Source of the DNA: Diorhabda sublineata
Lineage: Eukaryota; Arthropoda; Insecta; Coleoptera; Chrysomelidae
Assembly (NCBI RefSeq): GCF_026230105.1
Contig: NC_079476.1
Span: 11,980,709 to 12,044,708, forward strand
DNA: 64,000 nt
Reading direction: 5' to 3'
In this document: piece by piece, positions 33,545 through 46,023 of the stretch
Position numbering within the stretch: the first letter of the stretch is position 1
Layout of the letters: each line of letters begins with the position of its first letter
The notes under the pieces: model-generated
Databases searched by the model: none
Told to the model about the DNA's origin: nothing
Seen by the model: only the letters and a program-made list of their open reading frames with translations
Position numbers and translations under genes: made by a program

Positions 33545-36370
33545 CGTGAAACAAAATAAAGAAAAATTATATTTACCTTATAGCGGGTACATGAGGTTCC
33601 AATCACCACAAGACATATTCGGATTCAGAGAAATAACATTAAGGCACGTTCTTACAATCCAGTGAAAGAAATTATTCAAATCATCATCCAACTATAAATG
33701 GATGGAGATGATTTAGTTAAAAAACGACTTTTGAAAAATGAAGACACGAGGCAAGGACCTTTTTCATTCCTCCTCCAAAAAAGTGACCAATATTTGGAAG
33801 TGACCAAAAATAACAAATGGCCAGACCAAAGTTCAAAGTCGTTTCTTAGGGAGCACCAATAAAATTGTGTCATCACACAGAAGAAAACTGAGTATTAATT
33901 TGAAAAGAGAAGATGTCACAATGGAGCAAACCTGATTACCATAAAATAACTAAGACGAAAATATACAAGGGTGTATTAATGGAATGAATTGAATTAAAAT
34001 AATTACAAATGAATAATCCGGTAGTGCACAATTATTATACTCTAGAGTAAAGTCAGACATGTTCCCAGATATGTCGCGGAAATTTGCCTAACAAACAACA
34101 CAGACTAAAAGTCAAACAGGTATTTGAATGACATTCGGATATAAATAAATATCTTTTAAAGGTACAATTCGAGAGAATAGTTCAATTTCAAACTGTTTTC
34201 AAAGGGAAATTCGGAAAATGAACTATAGAAATAGAAAGAAGGATTATCAGGCTATTAAATGCCAAAAGGAATATAGTGAAATCTAGGAATTGTGTTATAT
34301 ACATGGCTGTCAAGTTAACGTTTACTTTAGAACATATTGAAAATAAGGTAAAATTTAATAAATAAGACAAAAATGCAAATTAAATATCAGGTAATGAATA
34401 AGACTATTAGGAAAATGAGCTCAAAATGTTAATAGAAATTTTGGTATATGAGTTCGAAGAGAAATATAGTATAACTTGAGTTTGATAAAAGGTAGGTTCT
34501 AAATAAATAAGATAAATATGTAATACAAAGCTTGGGACAAAACAAAGAGAAAATCATGAAAACGCTGCACATTCCCTCTACAAATTGAAAAAAAAATAGT
34601 ATGAAATGAAAGAAAGAAAATAAGTAGGGAGAAACGAAAAGGATCAGCTGTTTGCACAAGCTAGAATGATTTATTCACAATTTAAAGGGGCGGACATAAA
34701 TTAGATTTTGCAACAAAAAAAATCGAGAAAGTGATCAGAGTGAAAATCTTTTATACATCATCCACCAATTTATAATACCTAAATCTCATATTCAAAGAGC
34801 CCAAAAGTGAAAACTACAATTAGATTGATTAGATAAAACTTTATTTCGGTGCCAGAATTTATCACAGGGTTTATCTTCTGAGATTGTAGATTTTAACATT
34901 TCGTTCATAAGCTTTATGTAATTTTAGAAACAGTGAAAATCATTTCTTTGTATGGAATGAGGAAACATTCTTGCTTGATTCTGATTAACTAAAGTAACGG
35001 CCCAATTTATAATTGCAGAAATAGGGGAAGTTATAAAAACACTAGAGATAGAGGAGCACAAGAATTCTCCTCAATCTTCAAATGAAAAAATTTTAAAAAG
35101 ATTTAAATTCTTAATTGATTGTTTTATTTATATTTATATATTACTAAATATACATTTTTATATTATTTTTTTTAACTTTTTATTTATTCAACCTTTTTAT
35201 ATGTTTTTACGTGATACATCTTGATTTTCTTTTCTATGAGTATCAGTTTGTAATATGTTAGATTTGAAATGTGGACCTACTTCCGTCAATTTGCGAAGTT
35301 ATCTTAATTAATATATCACCTGCATCGTGAATATCCAAATAAAGATAAAATCAAAGTAAAATAGTTTATAGCTTTCTCCTTTGTATATGAACTATTAGAA
35401 GAATTTTTAAATATTTATAATTGATAGTATGTTTAATCACAGGAAAAGAAAGTTTCTAGAAATGGTTTACAAACAGGGAACAAGAAAGCTATCAATTAAA
35501 AAATTATTATGGATTTAATAAGGGCGTTCTTGTGAAGATGTTAATAATTGGAAGATTGTCTTTTTTTAAACTAGAATTCTGGAAGGATGTCTTTACAATG
35601 TTAAGGATCAGAAAGAACTAACTACTTACAATAATTTAATATTCTGAGTTTTAGGTTTTATTTTATATTCAAAATAAAACCTGGTTTTATAACTCAAAAA
35701 CCTTATCTTTACTTTTAGGAAATACTAAAATAAATTATTTTAGAAGACAATGTGTTTAGCAACTGTTATTCAAATAGAATTAAAAATATGAAAAGTATAA
35801 TATCTTGAAAAATGACGACGCATCCAGAATTTGAAACAATATTACACTAAATGTGGGCTCAGTTATTCAAAATCTTTCAAATAAATCCATGTTGTCGTAT
35901 GTTTCCAAATAATTATTTCTATGTCGATATATTTTACGTCTTCGGACAATAATTTTTCCTCTTCGGATAAGCTAGAGCTCGAATTAATGTAGCACTTTAA
36001 CTAGAGGTTTTACCGCGAACCTTTTATTTTTTAAAACTTATTAAAAAGATCCCTGCGGAAGCTTAGAATTCAAACATAAACATAATCGAAGTTTGACGTT
36101 TGACGCCAAATTAAAAAACATTTAGTCCAAATGGCAATTATGAAACGTGCGACTTAATTTAATGGGAACTTTGAATAAATCTTTTCAACTATTATTTTTG
36201 GTTTTTATTTGATATAATAAACTAAATACCTAAAATTACGTTTTCAACTCAATGTTCAAACTTTCTTTTGCAATATTGGTACTGATTCCTGTATCAATGG
36301 GCCCACATTCTATTTGTTTCTTCACTCTCAAAATAATGAGAACTAAAAAATCTAAATCTAAATCATCTCT
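33545..36370. other. AT-rich stretch without recognised genes
   Basis: Frames such as 33676-33876, 34188-34370 and 34429-34659 (all minus) are hydrophobic chance frames. No RNA or repeat recognised. Confidence 0.4.
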
Positions 36371-37170
36371 AAAAGATCTATATAAATACTAAATACATAT
36401 AGACGCAGAGCTAGCTACATAAAAACGATTCGAAAGAGTTCCCAAGATAAGAGCCTGAAAGTTGTAAGTAAAACCCTAGTACATCATTAAATGGCTACTC
36501 TGCCGGTGCGAAATGTCTGTGCATGAAAATGCCAGCCGGTTTTCCACGTTGAAAAACTTGCGAGAAAAATCGAAACGGTTTCCACGTAAAAATTGTTTAG
36601 AAATGTTCTTAAGGTCTTAACTAACAGCGCTAAAGCAGTGGCAGAGGTTTGATCGAACACAAAATCCTTGGCAGAGGCGATTGAAAAGTGTCGTAAATTA
36701 GGATACATAGAGAAAGAGAGAGAGAGAGACGCAGCATGCGCCTCCCGCAGAGTCCGCTTATTATATTTACTGTTTGAAGCTTACATCATTTGTTGTATAG
36801 ATGTATACATGAAAAGTAATACCATTGTATAAAGAATAGGATAGTAGGTTAACCTTATGAGGATATCATTTGACGAGGTGGACGCCACCAATAAATTGCA
36901 GTGGAGAGTTGGCGTCCATAGCACGTCTTTTCTTACTGTACGTCGTAGCTTGAATTACGTGTTTCTTAGCTTTGGTTGCCGAATTACCCCAATAACAGAT
37001 GGCGCCAAAATTATTTAAAATATTATATTCAACCCTTAAGCTGTGTTGTAAAGTTTCTTATTTTGAGTGCCTATAGCAAATTTGCAATTTAAGTTCATTA
37101 TTGTATTGTGTTATTGTTGAGTTTTGTTTGTTGTGCATTTGGAATATTTTTTTATTTGAGAATCTTTGAA
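36370..37170. other. moderately GC-richer non-coding stretch with a (GA)n tract
   Basis: A (GA)n tract lies at about 36711-36730. The flanks are less AT-rich (about 36480-36700 and 36860-37000), and tggacgccacc at about 36881 has an inverted partner ttggcgtcca near 36911. It could be a transposon remnant or promoter; not resolved. Confidence 0.3.
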
Positions 37171-37173
37171 CTT

Positions 37174-37212
<39 letters not shown>
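37174..37212. repeat. (TA)n microsatellite
   Basis: About 39 bp of TA dinucleotides. No inverted duplication is attached to this tract. Confidence 0.9.
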
Positions 37213-37217
<5 letters not shown>

Positions 37218-37618
37218 TAAGGTAAGTGGATATTATTACAATTAATATACAGCTTACAATTTCGAAAAAAAAAAACTGTATATTTAGCGAACTACTTACT
37301 AAAATGTATTTATATAACAAATAATCACTTCTTCTTTACAATTTTTTAGAAATGGCTGGAAATAAGTGTGTTTATTTCAAGTGTGGACTAAGTGAGATAA
37401 AATGAACTTAATTCCAAATTTTCAAGAAGATCTATGAGGTCTTCAAAATTGAGAGGTTTCGGTTGATTTTAAGCTTGAATGGCTGTACTACATTAATTAT
37501 AGTTAAAGTAATACCTAAACAATAATAAAAACAAAAGTTGAAAAAGCACATAATCACAATAAAAAATTGAGAAAAAATGAATTGAAATTTTAAATTGTAA
37601 TAAAAAATGAAGCAGAAG

Positions 37619-37690
37619 AGACCTAAAATCAAGAACACTTAGAAACATGAACATATCAAAAGGTCTAAGAAATAATAAATTGAAGAAATT
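37619..37690. repeat. dispersed repeat, copy A
   Basis: It starts gacctaaaatcaagaa and contains atatcaaaaggtctaagaaa. The same sequence occurs at 52431-52505, where it is one arm of a hairpin, so this is a fragment of a small transposon-like family. Confidence 0.7.
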
Positions 37691-38120
37691 AATAAATGTT
37701 TTTAACGTTTTAACGTTTAAATCCTCTTGGGTCTGCATTAAAATCTACTCCTCGAGGCTATATATACACAAGGATAATAGTAACGGCATCGAAGTTGATA
37801 TTGCCACAATTAAATTAGATTCCAGTCATACGAGAATGTAGATTATTACTAAGATTATATACTCGAAATTATTATGCTTATTCTTTATCGAATGACAACG
37901 CGTACGTTCATCAATTTTCTAGAATATTCCGTTTAATAAACCTGCGTAAGTTATCCACAAAACACGACAAAAAAACGGCGAAAAAGAAGAAATTGTTAAA
38001 AGACATACATAACCTTTATTTTTATGAAGCAAGCAGTTTCATTTTTTAATAGTGGTAGTTGAGTGCGATACTGCTTTTTGTATTAGAAATAAGTGAATAT
38101 ATAATTTAGTTAGGTAATCA

Positions 38121-38175
38121 ATGGAATTGACTCGATTTAATTGTTATATTGGTACTGCCAGAGGTTTTTTGCTAT
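38121..38175 (+). CDS. WDR74: WDR74/NSA1-like gene, exon 1
   Basis: The ATG opens a short exon reading C-Y-I-G-T-A-R-G-F-L-L. It matches the first beta-propeller strand of WDR74, whose start has a V/I-G-T-x-x-G-x-L pattern. A consensus donor (t/gtaagt) follows at 38176 and the 57-bp intron ends in tttatag. The codon split across the intron joins correctly with exon 2. WDR74 (yeast Nsa1) is a nucleolar factor in 60S ribosome assembly. Confidence 0.7.
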
Positions 38176-38232
38176 GTAAGTATACATTTAAATTTGTTAT
38201 TTTAAAATTGTAACGTGTATCAATATTTATAG

Positions 38233-38641
38233 CCACGACCGACAAACCTACGGGGATACGGCATGTGAAACCAGATTTCATCTCGGAAGTAACTGCTTTA
38301 ACATTTGATACTGAACGAAAAAAAATTTTTATTGGTTATAAGAATGGATGTGTACATATATTTGATTCTATAGAGAATACTTATATTCAAGAAGTTACTA
38401 ATTTGTTTGGCAAAGGTAGTACTGTTGGACTAAGCTTTTCACTTATTGTTGGAAAATCTGATGGGATTATAAATATTTGGAATGGAAACAGTAACAACCA
38501 TTTTGGTTTAAATTTAGATGAAAATGAAACACTTAACTCCATTTCATCTAATGATAATAGGAGTTGTATAGGAACAGGTGGTGAACATAATGATTTCAAG
38601 ATATGGGATATATGCAGAAATGCATTTTTAAAGCCAAATCA
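38233..38641 (+). CDS. WDR74: WDR74/NSA1-like gene, exon 2 (WD repeats)
   Basis: The exon is open throughout. Landmarks: V-T-A-L-T-F-D, then I-G-Y-K-N-G-C-V-H-I-F-D (first full WD-like blade), G-K-S-D-G-I-I-N-I-W-N (second), and G-T-G-G-E-H-N-D-F-K-I-W-D (third), the last matching the G-G-K-E-N-x-L-K-I-W-D of animal WDR74. It ends at a good donor (a/gtaagt) at 38642. The remaining propeller blades and the basic C-terminus are not found downstream in the window. Either a very long, transposon-filled intron follows or the gene is truncated. The exon has no stop or frameshift, unlike the transposons around it. Confidence 0.75.
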
Positions 38642-38649
38642 GTAAGTTT

Positions 38650-39120
38650 GAATTTCTATTGAAGATCTTAGTAAGAACAAATTTGTTGTATTGATATTGA
38701 TAGATTAGTGATCACTCAAAACATTTTGTTTGGTATATATCACATAAATTGTTTGAAAATAAGAATGTCTATTATAGACTTACAGTTAATTCTGCTTTTT
38801 CACTTAACTGCGGGATGAAACATGAGTTGACTACAGTAAAGTTTTCTTCTTATATAATCTACTTCAGCTAGGATATGCTCACATGTACAATCCCTGGCTA
38901 AATTGAGAGAGAGAGAGAGAGAAATTCTTTTTGTCAAAAAATTGTTACAATTTGTAGACAAAAGCTTATAAAAACTGAAAAGCAAACATAAAAATAACTA
39001 AATAAAGATAAAACAAATGAAATAAAGTTTCAATATACAGAATAATATTATAATGAGTAACTAAATTGTAGGTAATAGTAATAGGTAATAATTAGTAAAT
39101 AAGTCCATAACAAAAATTAA
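38650..39120. other. possible WDR74-like intron sequence with a (GA)n tract
   Basis: Non-coding and AT-rich; (GA)n at about 38907-38922. No exon recognised. Confidence 0.4.
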
Positions 39121-39124
39121 CGTG

Positions 39125-40030
39125 CTATGCAGCATGTCCAGAATTAAATATTATTATTAGAATAGTAGTTATTTACAGAGAATGCACTTTCCAGTAAATA
39201 TGCTCTCAAATTATTGCATAATGCAGGAAAGATGATAACAATTTAATTTCAATTGGTAAGTGATTGTGCATTTTTTGCATTGTAAAATATTGAGCCCTTG
39301 ACTAATTCTGAACGTGGAGTAGGTGCTCCTTGTTCCTAAGTGGAATGCAATGATCTTTCTGAAATTGGAGAAGCCTGCTTACGAATTAGGCAAACGGATT
39401 CAAAGATGAGTAAGGAAGGAAGAATCAAAATTTTTAATCTCTTAAAGAAATCCCTGCAGTGAGCCCTGCTGTTAAATCCTAGTAAATATCTAACAGCTCT
39501 CTTTTGTAGTTTGAAGATTCGGACGTATCGGAGAGCGACTCAATAAGGGTTGGAGGTGGATAAGTTCACTTCTTTGGAAATTGATCTCAGCGCAATACAG
39601 GAGGAACTTAATTGTTCAACGAAGTCAATGGTGGTGTTATTTAATATTTAATAATAATAAAACTTTGGTTTTAAAAACAGTGAGACAGAAAAGATTGAAT
39701 TGCACTATGATTTAAGGATGATTAGGTCACTAGATATAGTCCTAGGAAGTGTCAAGAGATCAGGGCTGCTCCAAGAGAAAATAGTGTCTGCAAATAGACC
39801 TATTTTACCACTGATGTCTAGATATGTGATGTTGTTGATAAACAGAAGAAATAAAATAGGGCCTAATACTGAGCCTTGGGGCACTCCACATTCTAATGGC
39901 TTGCAAGATGACATCATTGTATCAACCCTTACAAGTTGACTTCTGTTGGAAGGTGTGACTTTAACCATGCGAGAGGTGTTCCCCTGAAACCGTAGTATAT
40001 TAACAGTGAAGTGTATAAAATTCATCTTCT
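39125..40030 (-). mobile_element. Jockey-type LINE, 5'-truncated RT fragment
   Basis: On the minus strand the sequence runs from the RT palm (from 40025) to a 3' end with attctaataataatattt near 39150. The C-terminal translation reads L-P-I-E-I-K-L-L-S-S-F then L-R-A-Y-L-L-E-S-A-F, the normal end of Jockey-type RT proteins. The 3' end is shared with the fragment at 14893-15075. Confidence 0.75.
39705..40025 (-). pseudogene. Jockey-type reverse transcriptase palm fragment
   Basis: The 106-codon frame contains C-G-V-P-Q-G-S-V-L-G-P-I-L-F-L-L-F-I-N-N-I at about 46-66, RT motif 4, and then G-L-F-A-D-T-I at about 75-81, where the catalytic F/Y-A-D-D-T is expected. One aspartate of the pair is missing, so the enzyme is dead. 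The frame is then lost by frameshift but RT sequence continues to about 39127. Fingers, endonuclease and ORF1 are absent. Confidence 0.75.
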
Positions 40031-42136
40031 ACTTTTGTAGTTTTGGTATTGGAATTCCATACATCAGACATAATAGTAGTTCCGGGTTCTAAGTACTGGC
40101 CAATAACATAAAGCCACACTTTTTTTCTCCTGAAAGGCACAGCAAACAAAAACATTTTCCATCCTCTTGACAAATTCCCACAAACACCCAGTGATGCGTC
40201 CTCGATTGTATATCGTTTGTGAATAAACAGGACTCAACAATTTATATGGTTTTTCAAAAACCACAAATTTTTTTGGGTTCTTGCAACAATTCCCTAAAAT
40301 AATTTTTCCAGTCGGTTAACTCATCATTACTCGACCCCAATTCTTCTCTTCGTACCCTATTCCTCTTGTGGCCATGCATGTATCAATAATGCTAGGGTTT
40401 CATAATAATGAACTGCATTCCAACCAAGTCCCCATTCTCATAAGTTTCTCGAATTGGCAACTTCTATTCTCGTACACCCACCGAACTTAATTATTACTAT
40501 AAATAGTATGCATCACTTGTTTCTGCTGTTTCTTTTTGAAGTAATACACTTTTTTTAAAAATTCTACTGCATTTTTTCGACACTGCTTCTTTCAATGAAA
40601 AAGTGTATAACTAATATTTTCAAATTGACTATCAGAACCACTCTATGATAAATACTGAGAGAATATTAGTCGATAACGGATAAAATCCCATTCCAAAATC
40701 CAATCACACACGTTTGTGAATATTACGTCATCTAATAGATTCACACAATAAACATCAGCTACAACAACATGTAATAAGGAAAGCCTAAATAAATACAATT
40801 GATAAATCTATTAAGGAATTCCAAAATCTCTCATATTCATTAAATCATTCTACAATTTTCGCCCTTTCCTACAATTTTCTACAAGAAATATTCAATACTC
40901 AGAAAGATTTCAAATGTAATTTTAAATCAACAGAAAAGAGAACCTCAGCTTAATGAGATCTATATACAATTACTATCAATCACCTTACTGACAATGTAAG
41001 TGATATATGTATGTTATAATTTTTTAACCAAGCTAAAGAATAATATTATAGAGTACAACGTAACTATTGTAAATTGTGAATACAACAATACATTATACTA
41101 CCCTCATATGTCTTCACTATACTAAATAAATAAATAGCCACCTTTATATTGCCCTTCTCTTTTGTGTTTTTTATATTTGACCCATTTATCCATTTTGGTG
41201 GACATTAAATATAATATAAAATTAGTTAAAAATTATAGTTGATAAGTTGATAATTATATTGAACTATAACGTTTACTTCTGTTTAAATTCATCAAACTAT
41301 CAATTTTCACAAGAAGCAGAGATAACATTTATAAACACTGTTAAATTAACCATTTAAAAGCAATGATTCACTTAATTAATATATTCATTATTTTTGCAAT
41401 TCGAGTACCTACTTACATTATTTCATAAAATGTAAACATGTTTTCCAGAAGCAATAATGAGGTATTATAAACTAGCAGAAAAGAATTGATTACATTATTA
41501 AAATATAATAATATGAAAAGGTATTCATGGTGTTTTAATGATCACAACTGTTGCAATTAAAAAATGTGCTAGTTTGGTTACATACACTATGCCACTCACT
41601 TCCATGATTGCCTTAACAACAGACAGTAAAACAAGAGTAAAAACCTGCAAAAGTATCCAAATTCCCAGCCATTCTGAAAACAGCTGCTAATAAAACCTTT
41701 TTCATTTCATATATCAATTGGATGTAGATTATTTCCATCAGTTAAGTAAACAGATTTAAATTGATAATACAATATGCGCTAATCTAACAAAACTCCAGAA
41801 AAAATGTTTTTATTCCTCAATTTTTTATTTTATTTATTAGGAGTTATTTGAAGGTTCACAATAAATGAATGTTTGGAATTAAGTTGTTAAACAAAAGAAA
41901 CTGATTTACAATACACCTTCAAATTAGCATCCCTATCACAATCAATAACAATTTTTTTTCACTATTGAACAATAAATATCCAATTATAATTGTTTATTTA
42001 TAAATTATTTTAATTTTCTCTTTGATAACCTATTTTTCATTTAATTCTCAACTTTATTAGCTAACACCAACTAACATCTTCATTTTACTCACATCATGAG
42101 GATACTAAATATAGGAAGGTTTACCTGTTTTATTCT
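40030..42136. other. AT-rich stretch without recognised genes
   Basis: The minus frame 40064-40264 has a W-E-F-V-K-R-M-E-N-V-F-V-C-C segment that looks protein-like but is not recognised. The rest is non-coding. Confidence 0.4.
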
Positions 42137-42145
42137 GGTTATCCC
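42137..42145. repeat. target-site duplication of the P-like element, left
   Basis: ggttatccc, repeated at 46105-46113. P-type elements make 8-bp duplications; one extra shared base makes the exact cut ambiguous. Confidence 0.8.
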
Positions 42146-42222
42146 CAAGAATAGTTCACCAATAGGATTGCTCAATAAACTGAATGTGTCTGCCATGTGC
42201 GTGCCAAAAATCGCCATACGTG

Positions 42223-42243
42223 ACGTCACCTGCAGACCTCGAC
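42223..42243. repeat. subterminal inverted repeat of the P-like element, left
   Basis: A 21-bp segment starting acgtcacctgcag is perfectly repeated, inverted, at 46003-46023. In P elements an internal inverted repeat near each end aids transposition. Confidence 0.85.
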
Positions 42244-42645
42244 CGGTCTTAACTCTTTGTTGAGCTAGACTATTTGATGAGTTTAAAGGCCAATTTTAAC
42301 AAAAATACAGTTATTTTTTTAAGTTTTATTCATTATTATGAATTAATATTAATTTAAAATCCAATTTCCAATTATTCAGTTAATTTTAAGTTCCATTTAT
42401 AATAGGTATACAATGAAGAAAAGAAATTAAAGAAAATGAATTATTTTTTAAAATGATCTGTATTTTATAATTAGTAAAACAGAAGCCATTAACAAACTTT
42501 AAACTAAAAATTAAAAAGTAAAAACAAATGAAATGATTTAAACTGATTTATGAAAAATATTTCTAATAATAATCTAAATTATTAAATTTAAGAAAAATAA
42601 TAAAATATCAGATATATATAAAATAAAGAGATAGGTAGAAATCTG

Positions 42646-44013
42646 TCAATGAGTAATTTTGAACATTTTTTTTCCAGTTTTTCTGCCGTCATCTTCATCC
42701 CCTTTTACAGACTTTCTCTTCAAATTCGTGCTTTCAAATTTAGCTTTTAGATTTCTAAAATTTATTCTGATTATAGTCCTTAATTTACAAAAAGCCTTAA
42801 TTATTTTAAATGGATAGTTCGAATCTTTTTTAAAGATTTTCTTTGCTAAATTAAAAACAACACCTGGCCCTTTTCTGAACGATTCTCCATGATGGCTTTC
42901 AAAATAAGTGTTCCAAGTTTTAACTTTTTTTAAAAATTTTTCTGATGGCTTAGTGAGACCACCGTACGACAGTTGTTGAATCCAAGAAGGAATACTAAGT
43001 ACATACGAGTGTTCTTGTGTCGTTTCGTATGTAAAATCACCCAGACTTGGAAAAATATTTTTGTATTTTTTAGCAAGATAACCAGCAATATATTCTAGAG
43101 CATCATTAGTCGTTTCCTGTGAATTTTGATGATAATCTGAGCATGAGGATAAATCAGATGAAACTGATGAAAAAGAAGAACTGCCTTGCGTTTCGTTAAT
43201 ATCAAAGGACTGCTCAGCTTCACTGGCAACATTCGCAGTTTTCAAAACATTTGGGGCGATGTACTCTTCCAGTACTTTTTCATCAGTGTTGACACCTGAC
43301 CCTAAGATACCAGGATTTTTTCCTAATAAAATCATGCGAATCCTGTAAATCGCAGATAAAGGTGACGGATGCTCATCTGGCCCTCCTCTACTTCTCATTT
43401 GGAAAAAGAAGTTTTCTAAACTGTCCTGATTTAATTTATGGGTGCATATGTACTTTACATCCATACTTTCTTTCATGTCCTCATAAAGTAGCTGTAATGA
43501 AGATATTGATATTAACATACCTTTTTGGAATGTCATCAAACAATTTTTTCCAATTACTCTCATTGATTTTACAATTTGATAAATTTTGTTGAGGTGTTGT
43601 TTTTGGTTTTCTAAATCTATGCCATAAGCATGTTTTGTAGGTATATTTGCCCTCGGAACATAGCTATTGAAAATATCAAACCATGCATTTATGTCAGCAA
43701 TAAAATGCCCTAGATTTTCTGACATATTTTTGTCTTGTCCAGGCTTGTATCGCAAAAGTCCAGTGGAAACACTATTGGAGAGCAATTCAGCAGCTAGTTT
43801 TACATTTTGTCTGAGAGTTTTTTCCACATCAAGATGTTTTTTGTTAATTTTCCAGCAGGGATTTACTTCATTATCAGTAAGCGTTACCAGAGCTTCAAGT
43901 GGGCTTTTATTCACGAATAAATTATCTTCAAGCATAAAACCTTTGTCAAGTAGCCAGTTGCGTAATAGTTTTAGCAGGTGAGGTGCATCGGCAAACATAC
44001 ACATTCTTACCAC
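42646..44013 (-). CDS. P-like transposase exon 2, second part (C-terminal half)
   Basis: In the new phase it continues F-A-D-A-P-H-L-L-K-L-L-R-N, a highly conserved P-transposase block. It then runs through L-N-Q-D-S-L-E-N-F-F (third catalytic acid, Glu) and L-E-Y-I-A-G-Y-L-A-K-K to a basic C-terminus and the stop at 42646. The two frames overlap by a few dozen bases and only one base is out of register. The transposase is therefore either inactivated by a single indel or intact with a sequencing error. No other stop was seen across about 3 kb. Confidence 0.85.
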   Translation of the reverse strand: MVRMCMFADAPHLLKLLRNWLLDKGFMLEDNLFVNKSPLEALVTLTDNEVNPCWKINKKHLDVEKTLRQNVKLAAELLSNSVSTGLLRYKPGQDKNMSENLGHFIADINAWFDIFNSYVPRANIPTKHAYGIDLENQKQHLNKIYQIVKSMRVIGKNCLMTFQKGMLISISSLQLLYEDMKESMDVKYICTHKLNQDSLENFFFQMRSRGGPDEHPSPLSAIYRIRMILLGKNPGILGSGVNTDEKVLEEYIAPNVLKTANVASEAEQSFDINETQGSSSFSSVSSDLSSCSDYHQNSQETTNDALEYIAGYLAKKYKNIFPSLGDFTYETTQEHSYVLSIPSWIQQLSYGGLTKPSEKFLKKVKTWNTYFESHHGESFRKGPGVVFNLAKKIFKKDSNYPFKIIKAFCKLRTIIRINFRNLKAKFESTNLKRKSVKGDEDDGRKTGKKMFKITH

Positions 44014-45108
44014 TAACAGGATGCTTAAAAGATGTCTGATTAATATCGATATTTAACTGTTTCCATAATCCCACATTACTTGCACCACAATCGCTCACAC
44101 ATGCCACTACATTGAAATTTATTTTATGCAGTTCAGTTATAATATCCATTAAAAGAGATTTGGTCATTTTTTGATCGAAACCTATATAAATTGGTTGTTT
44201 CCAGTTTGAAAAGAGCCCTCTAGCCATGACTACTTGCATATAATTATGTGGTCCTAGCACTTCATCTTGAGCAATATTATATTCTTCAGTTTTCTTGACC
44301 TTCACTTCATCGTAGTGTAAAACTACTGTCCTTTCAAAATCAGAAAATGACTCTCCGGCTAGTTTCAGCAGAAATAAAACATCTTTCAAAATACCCTGAT
44401 TAAGGTTTAGTTGGGAAGCCCACCTTCTTAATGATGAAAGACCAGGTAACGAGTAATGCAACTTATTTCTTAAAAATAAATATGACTTCTTGCTGTAGTA
44501 TCTTAGCGTAAAGGCTGTTGCAATTTCTTCTCTTGTCCAGTTGACTCTTTTCTTTTTTTTTAACAATAAATCAATTTGGTTTTGAGTAAGAACAGTTCTA
44601 AGTATAGCAGACGCAGCTTCATTTCTCTGAAACAGAGATGTTACCTTGGGACTAGATTTATAGCATTTATTTTTGAAATATTTCAATTGTTCATTAAGTT
44701 TTTTGATATTTGTGCTTTTTATATTACTTCTGGATTTTAAAAGAGCATACTGTCTTTCTAACTTTTCATATTTCTCTACAGACTCATTGTACAAAGCCTT
44801 ATAATCATAGTTTTCTGGGACAAAGTTGGGGGTTGATGAAGTGGAAGGCTCTGGTACATGCTCTTCAAACTGAATACTTCCAAAAGATTTAGGATTATGG
44901 TCTTCGGTATCATCAGAAAAAGTATTAATAGGAGCTGTTAACGTGGCTACTTTTAAAAGTTTGTTCACTTCCTCCTTTGCATTTCGTTTGGCCAGTCTTT
45001 CTTCTCTGGAACTGATGCTTGAACTACTAGCTTCACTTGTTGATTTTTTTGAATACAATCCCAAAGTAGGAACAGCGGTTTTTTTCAATATTTTTCGTAG
45101 TGGTAAAC
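43990..45108 (-). CDS. P-like transposase exon 2, first part (coiled coil and catalytic core)
   Basis: It follows a 135-bp intron (45109-45243, ttttag acceptor); the junction reads L-L-G-L-P-L-R-K-I-L and then A-V-P-T-L-G-L, as in THAP transposases. A Lys/Leu-rich helical stretch (about 44660-44790) fits a leucine-zipper or coiled-coil dimerisation region. The catalytic RNase H-like fold starts with L-H-Y-D-E-V-K (first acidic residue) and S-D-C-G-A-S-N-V-G-L-W (second). Near 43995 the reading shifts phase by one base into the downstream frame. Confidence 0.85.
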
Positions 45109-45243
45109 CTAAAATACATATACATATTATATATATTTATGAACAAATTGAGTTACTAAATTTCATTACCAAAATCATTTTGGGACAGTATAGACTTTGA
45201 AAGCTATAAACTATTACACTAAACAATTAAATAATTCACCAAC

Positions 45244-45487
45244 CTAATAATTCATTCTGTAAGTCTCTTTCATAATCCTTTTCTGTGAAATGAACTGAGC
45301 AGATGTAGCTAGTATCAGGGTTAAATTTATCTTCCCGTTTGCATCGTAATATCCATTCTTTTCTCATAGTTTGGGAAACAAGATCTTTAGCTTTGGGAAA
45401 CCGATGAAATATAAAATATTCATGTTCTTGTTGCCTTGTTTTATAGGTATTACCACAACCATACACAGCACAACGTGTACCAGGCAT
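45244..45487 (-). CDS. P-like transposase exon 1: THAP DNA-binding domain
   Basis: The start is the ATG at 45487 (M-P-G-T-R-C). An upstream in-frame ATG at 45541 exists, but THAP domains begin at or near this M-P-x-x-C. Zinc ligands: C-A-V-Y-G-C at residues 6-11 and I-C-S-V-H-F near 64-69, with W (R-K-E-W-I) between. The family's A-V-P-T-L-like end lies in exon 2. The exon ends N-E-L-L with one base of the next codon; donor gttggt. The THAP domain binds the element ends. Confidence 0.88.
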
Positions 45488-46002
45488 TTTGATTTTTGGA
45501 CATATACTACATGCACTAAAATCAAACAAACAAAGTTTCATTTAGCAAAAAAAAGTAAAATAAAAATCTAGATTAGTTGCTGGACAAATGCAAACCAACC
45601 GACCAAAAACGCTGTTATGATTCGCCCATTTTTTTAATTTTTTATTGTGGTGTATAAAGAATAGAAATTTAAATAAGCCAATTAAATTGTCATTTCTGCT
45701 CAGCTGGTTTTCTTTCAGCCAGTAACTGACTTGGATTTTAATTTTTATTTTGCTATTTAAATCCAGCTTTAATATAACAAAACATTTTTACCTACCCTTG
45801 AAAGTCTCACAAGATTATTTTGCCTTAAACAATAATATTGTCTTTGTTCACTATTCTCCACATATATAATACACACAAATAATAGTTTTTAAAACGTAGA
45901 ACTAAGTAAAAAACGAATTTCCAACTCTTCAATCACTTGTACGACCTTTTCGAATTAACAAAAACACAAGCAATACCGCACAGCGTAAATGGTAAACAAG
46001 CC

Positions 46003-46023
46003 GTCGAGGTCTGCAGGTGACGT
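46003..46023. repeat. subterminal inverted repeat of the P-like element, right
   Basis: Perfect inverted partner of 42223-42243 (starts gtcgaggtctgcag). Confidence 0.85.

Noticed and set aside
38642..42136. Further WDR74 exons downstream of exon 2
   Set aside because: I looked for the next conserved words of the propeller in the open frames and found none; the sequence is AT-rich intron-like or LINE.
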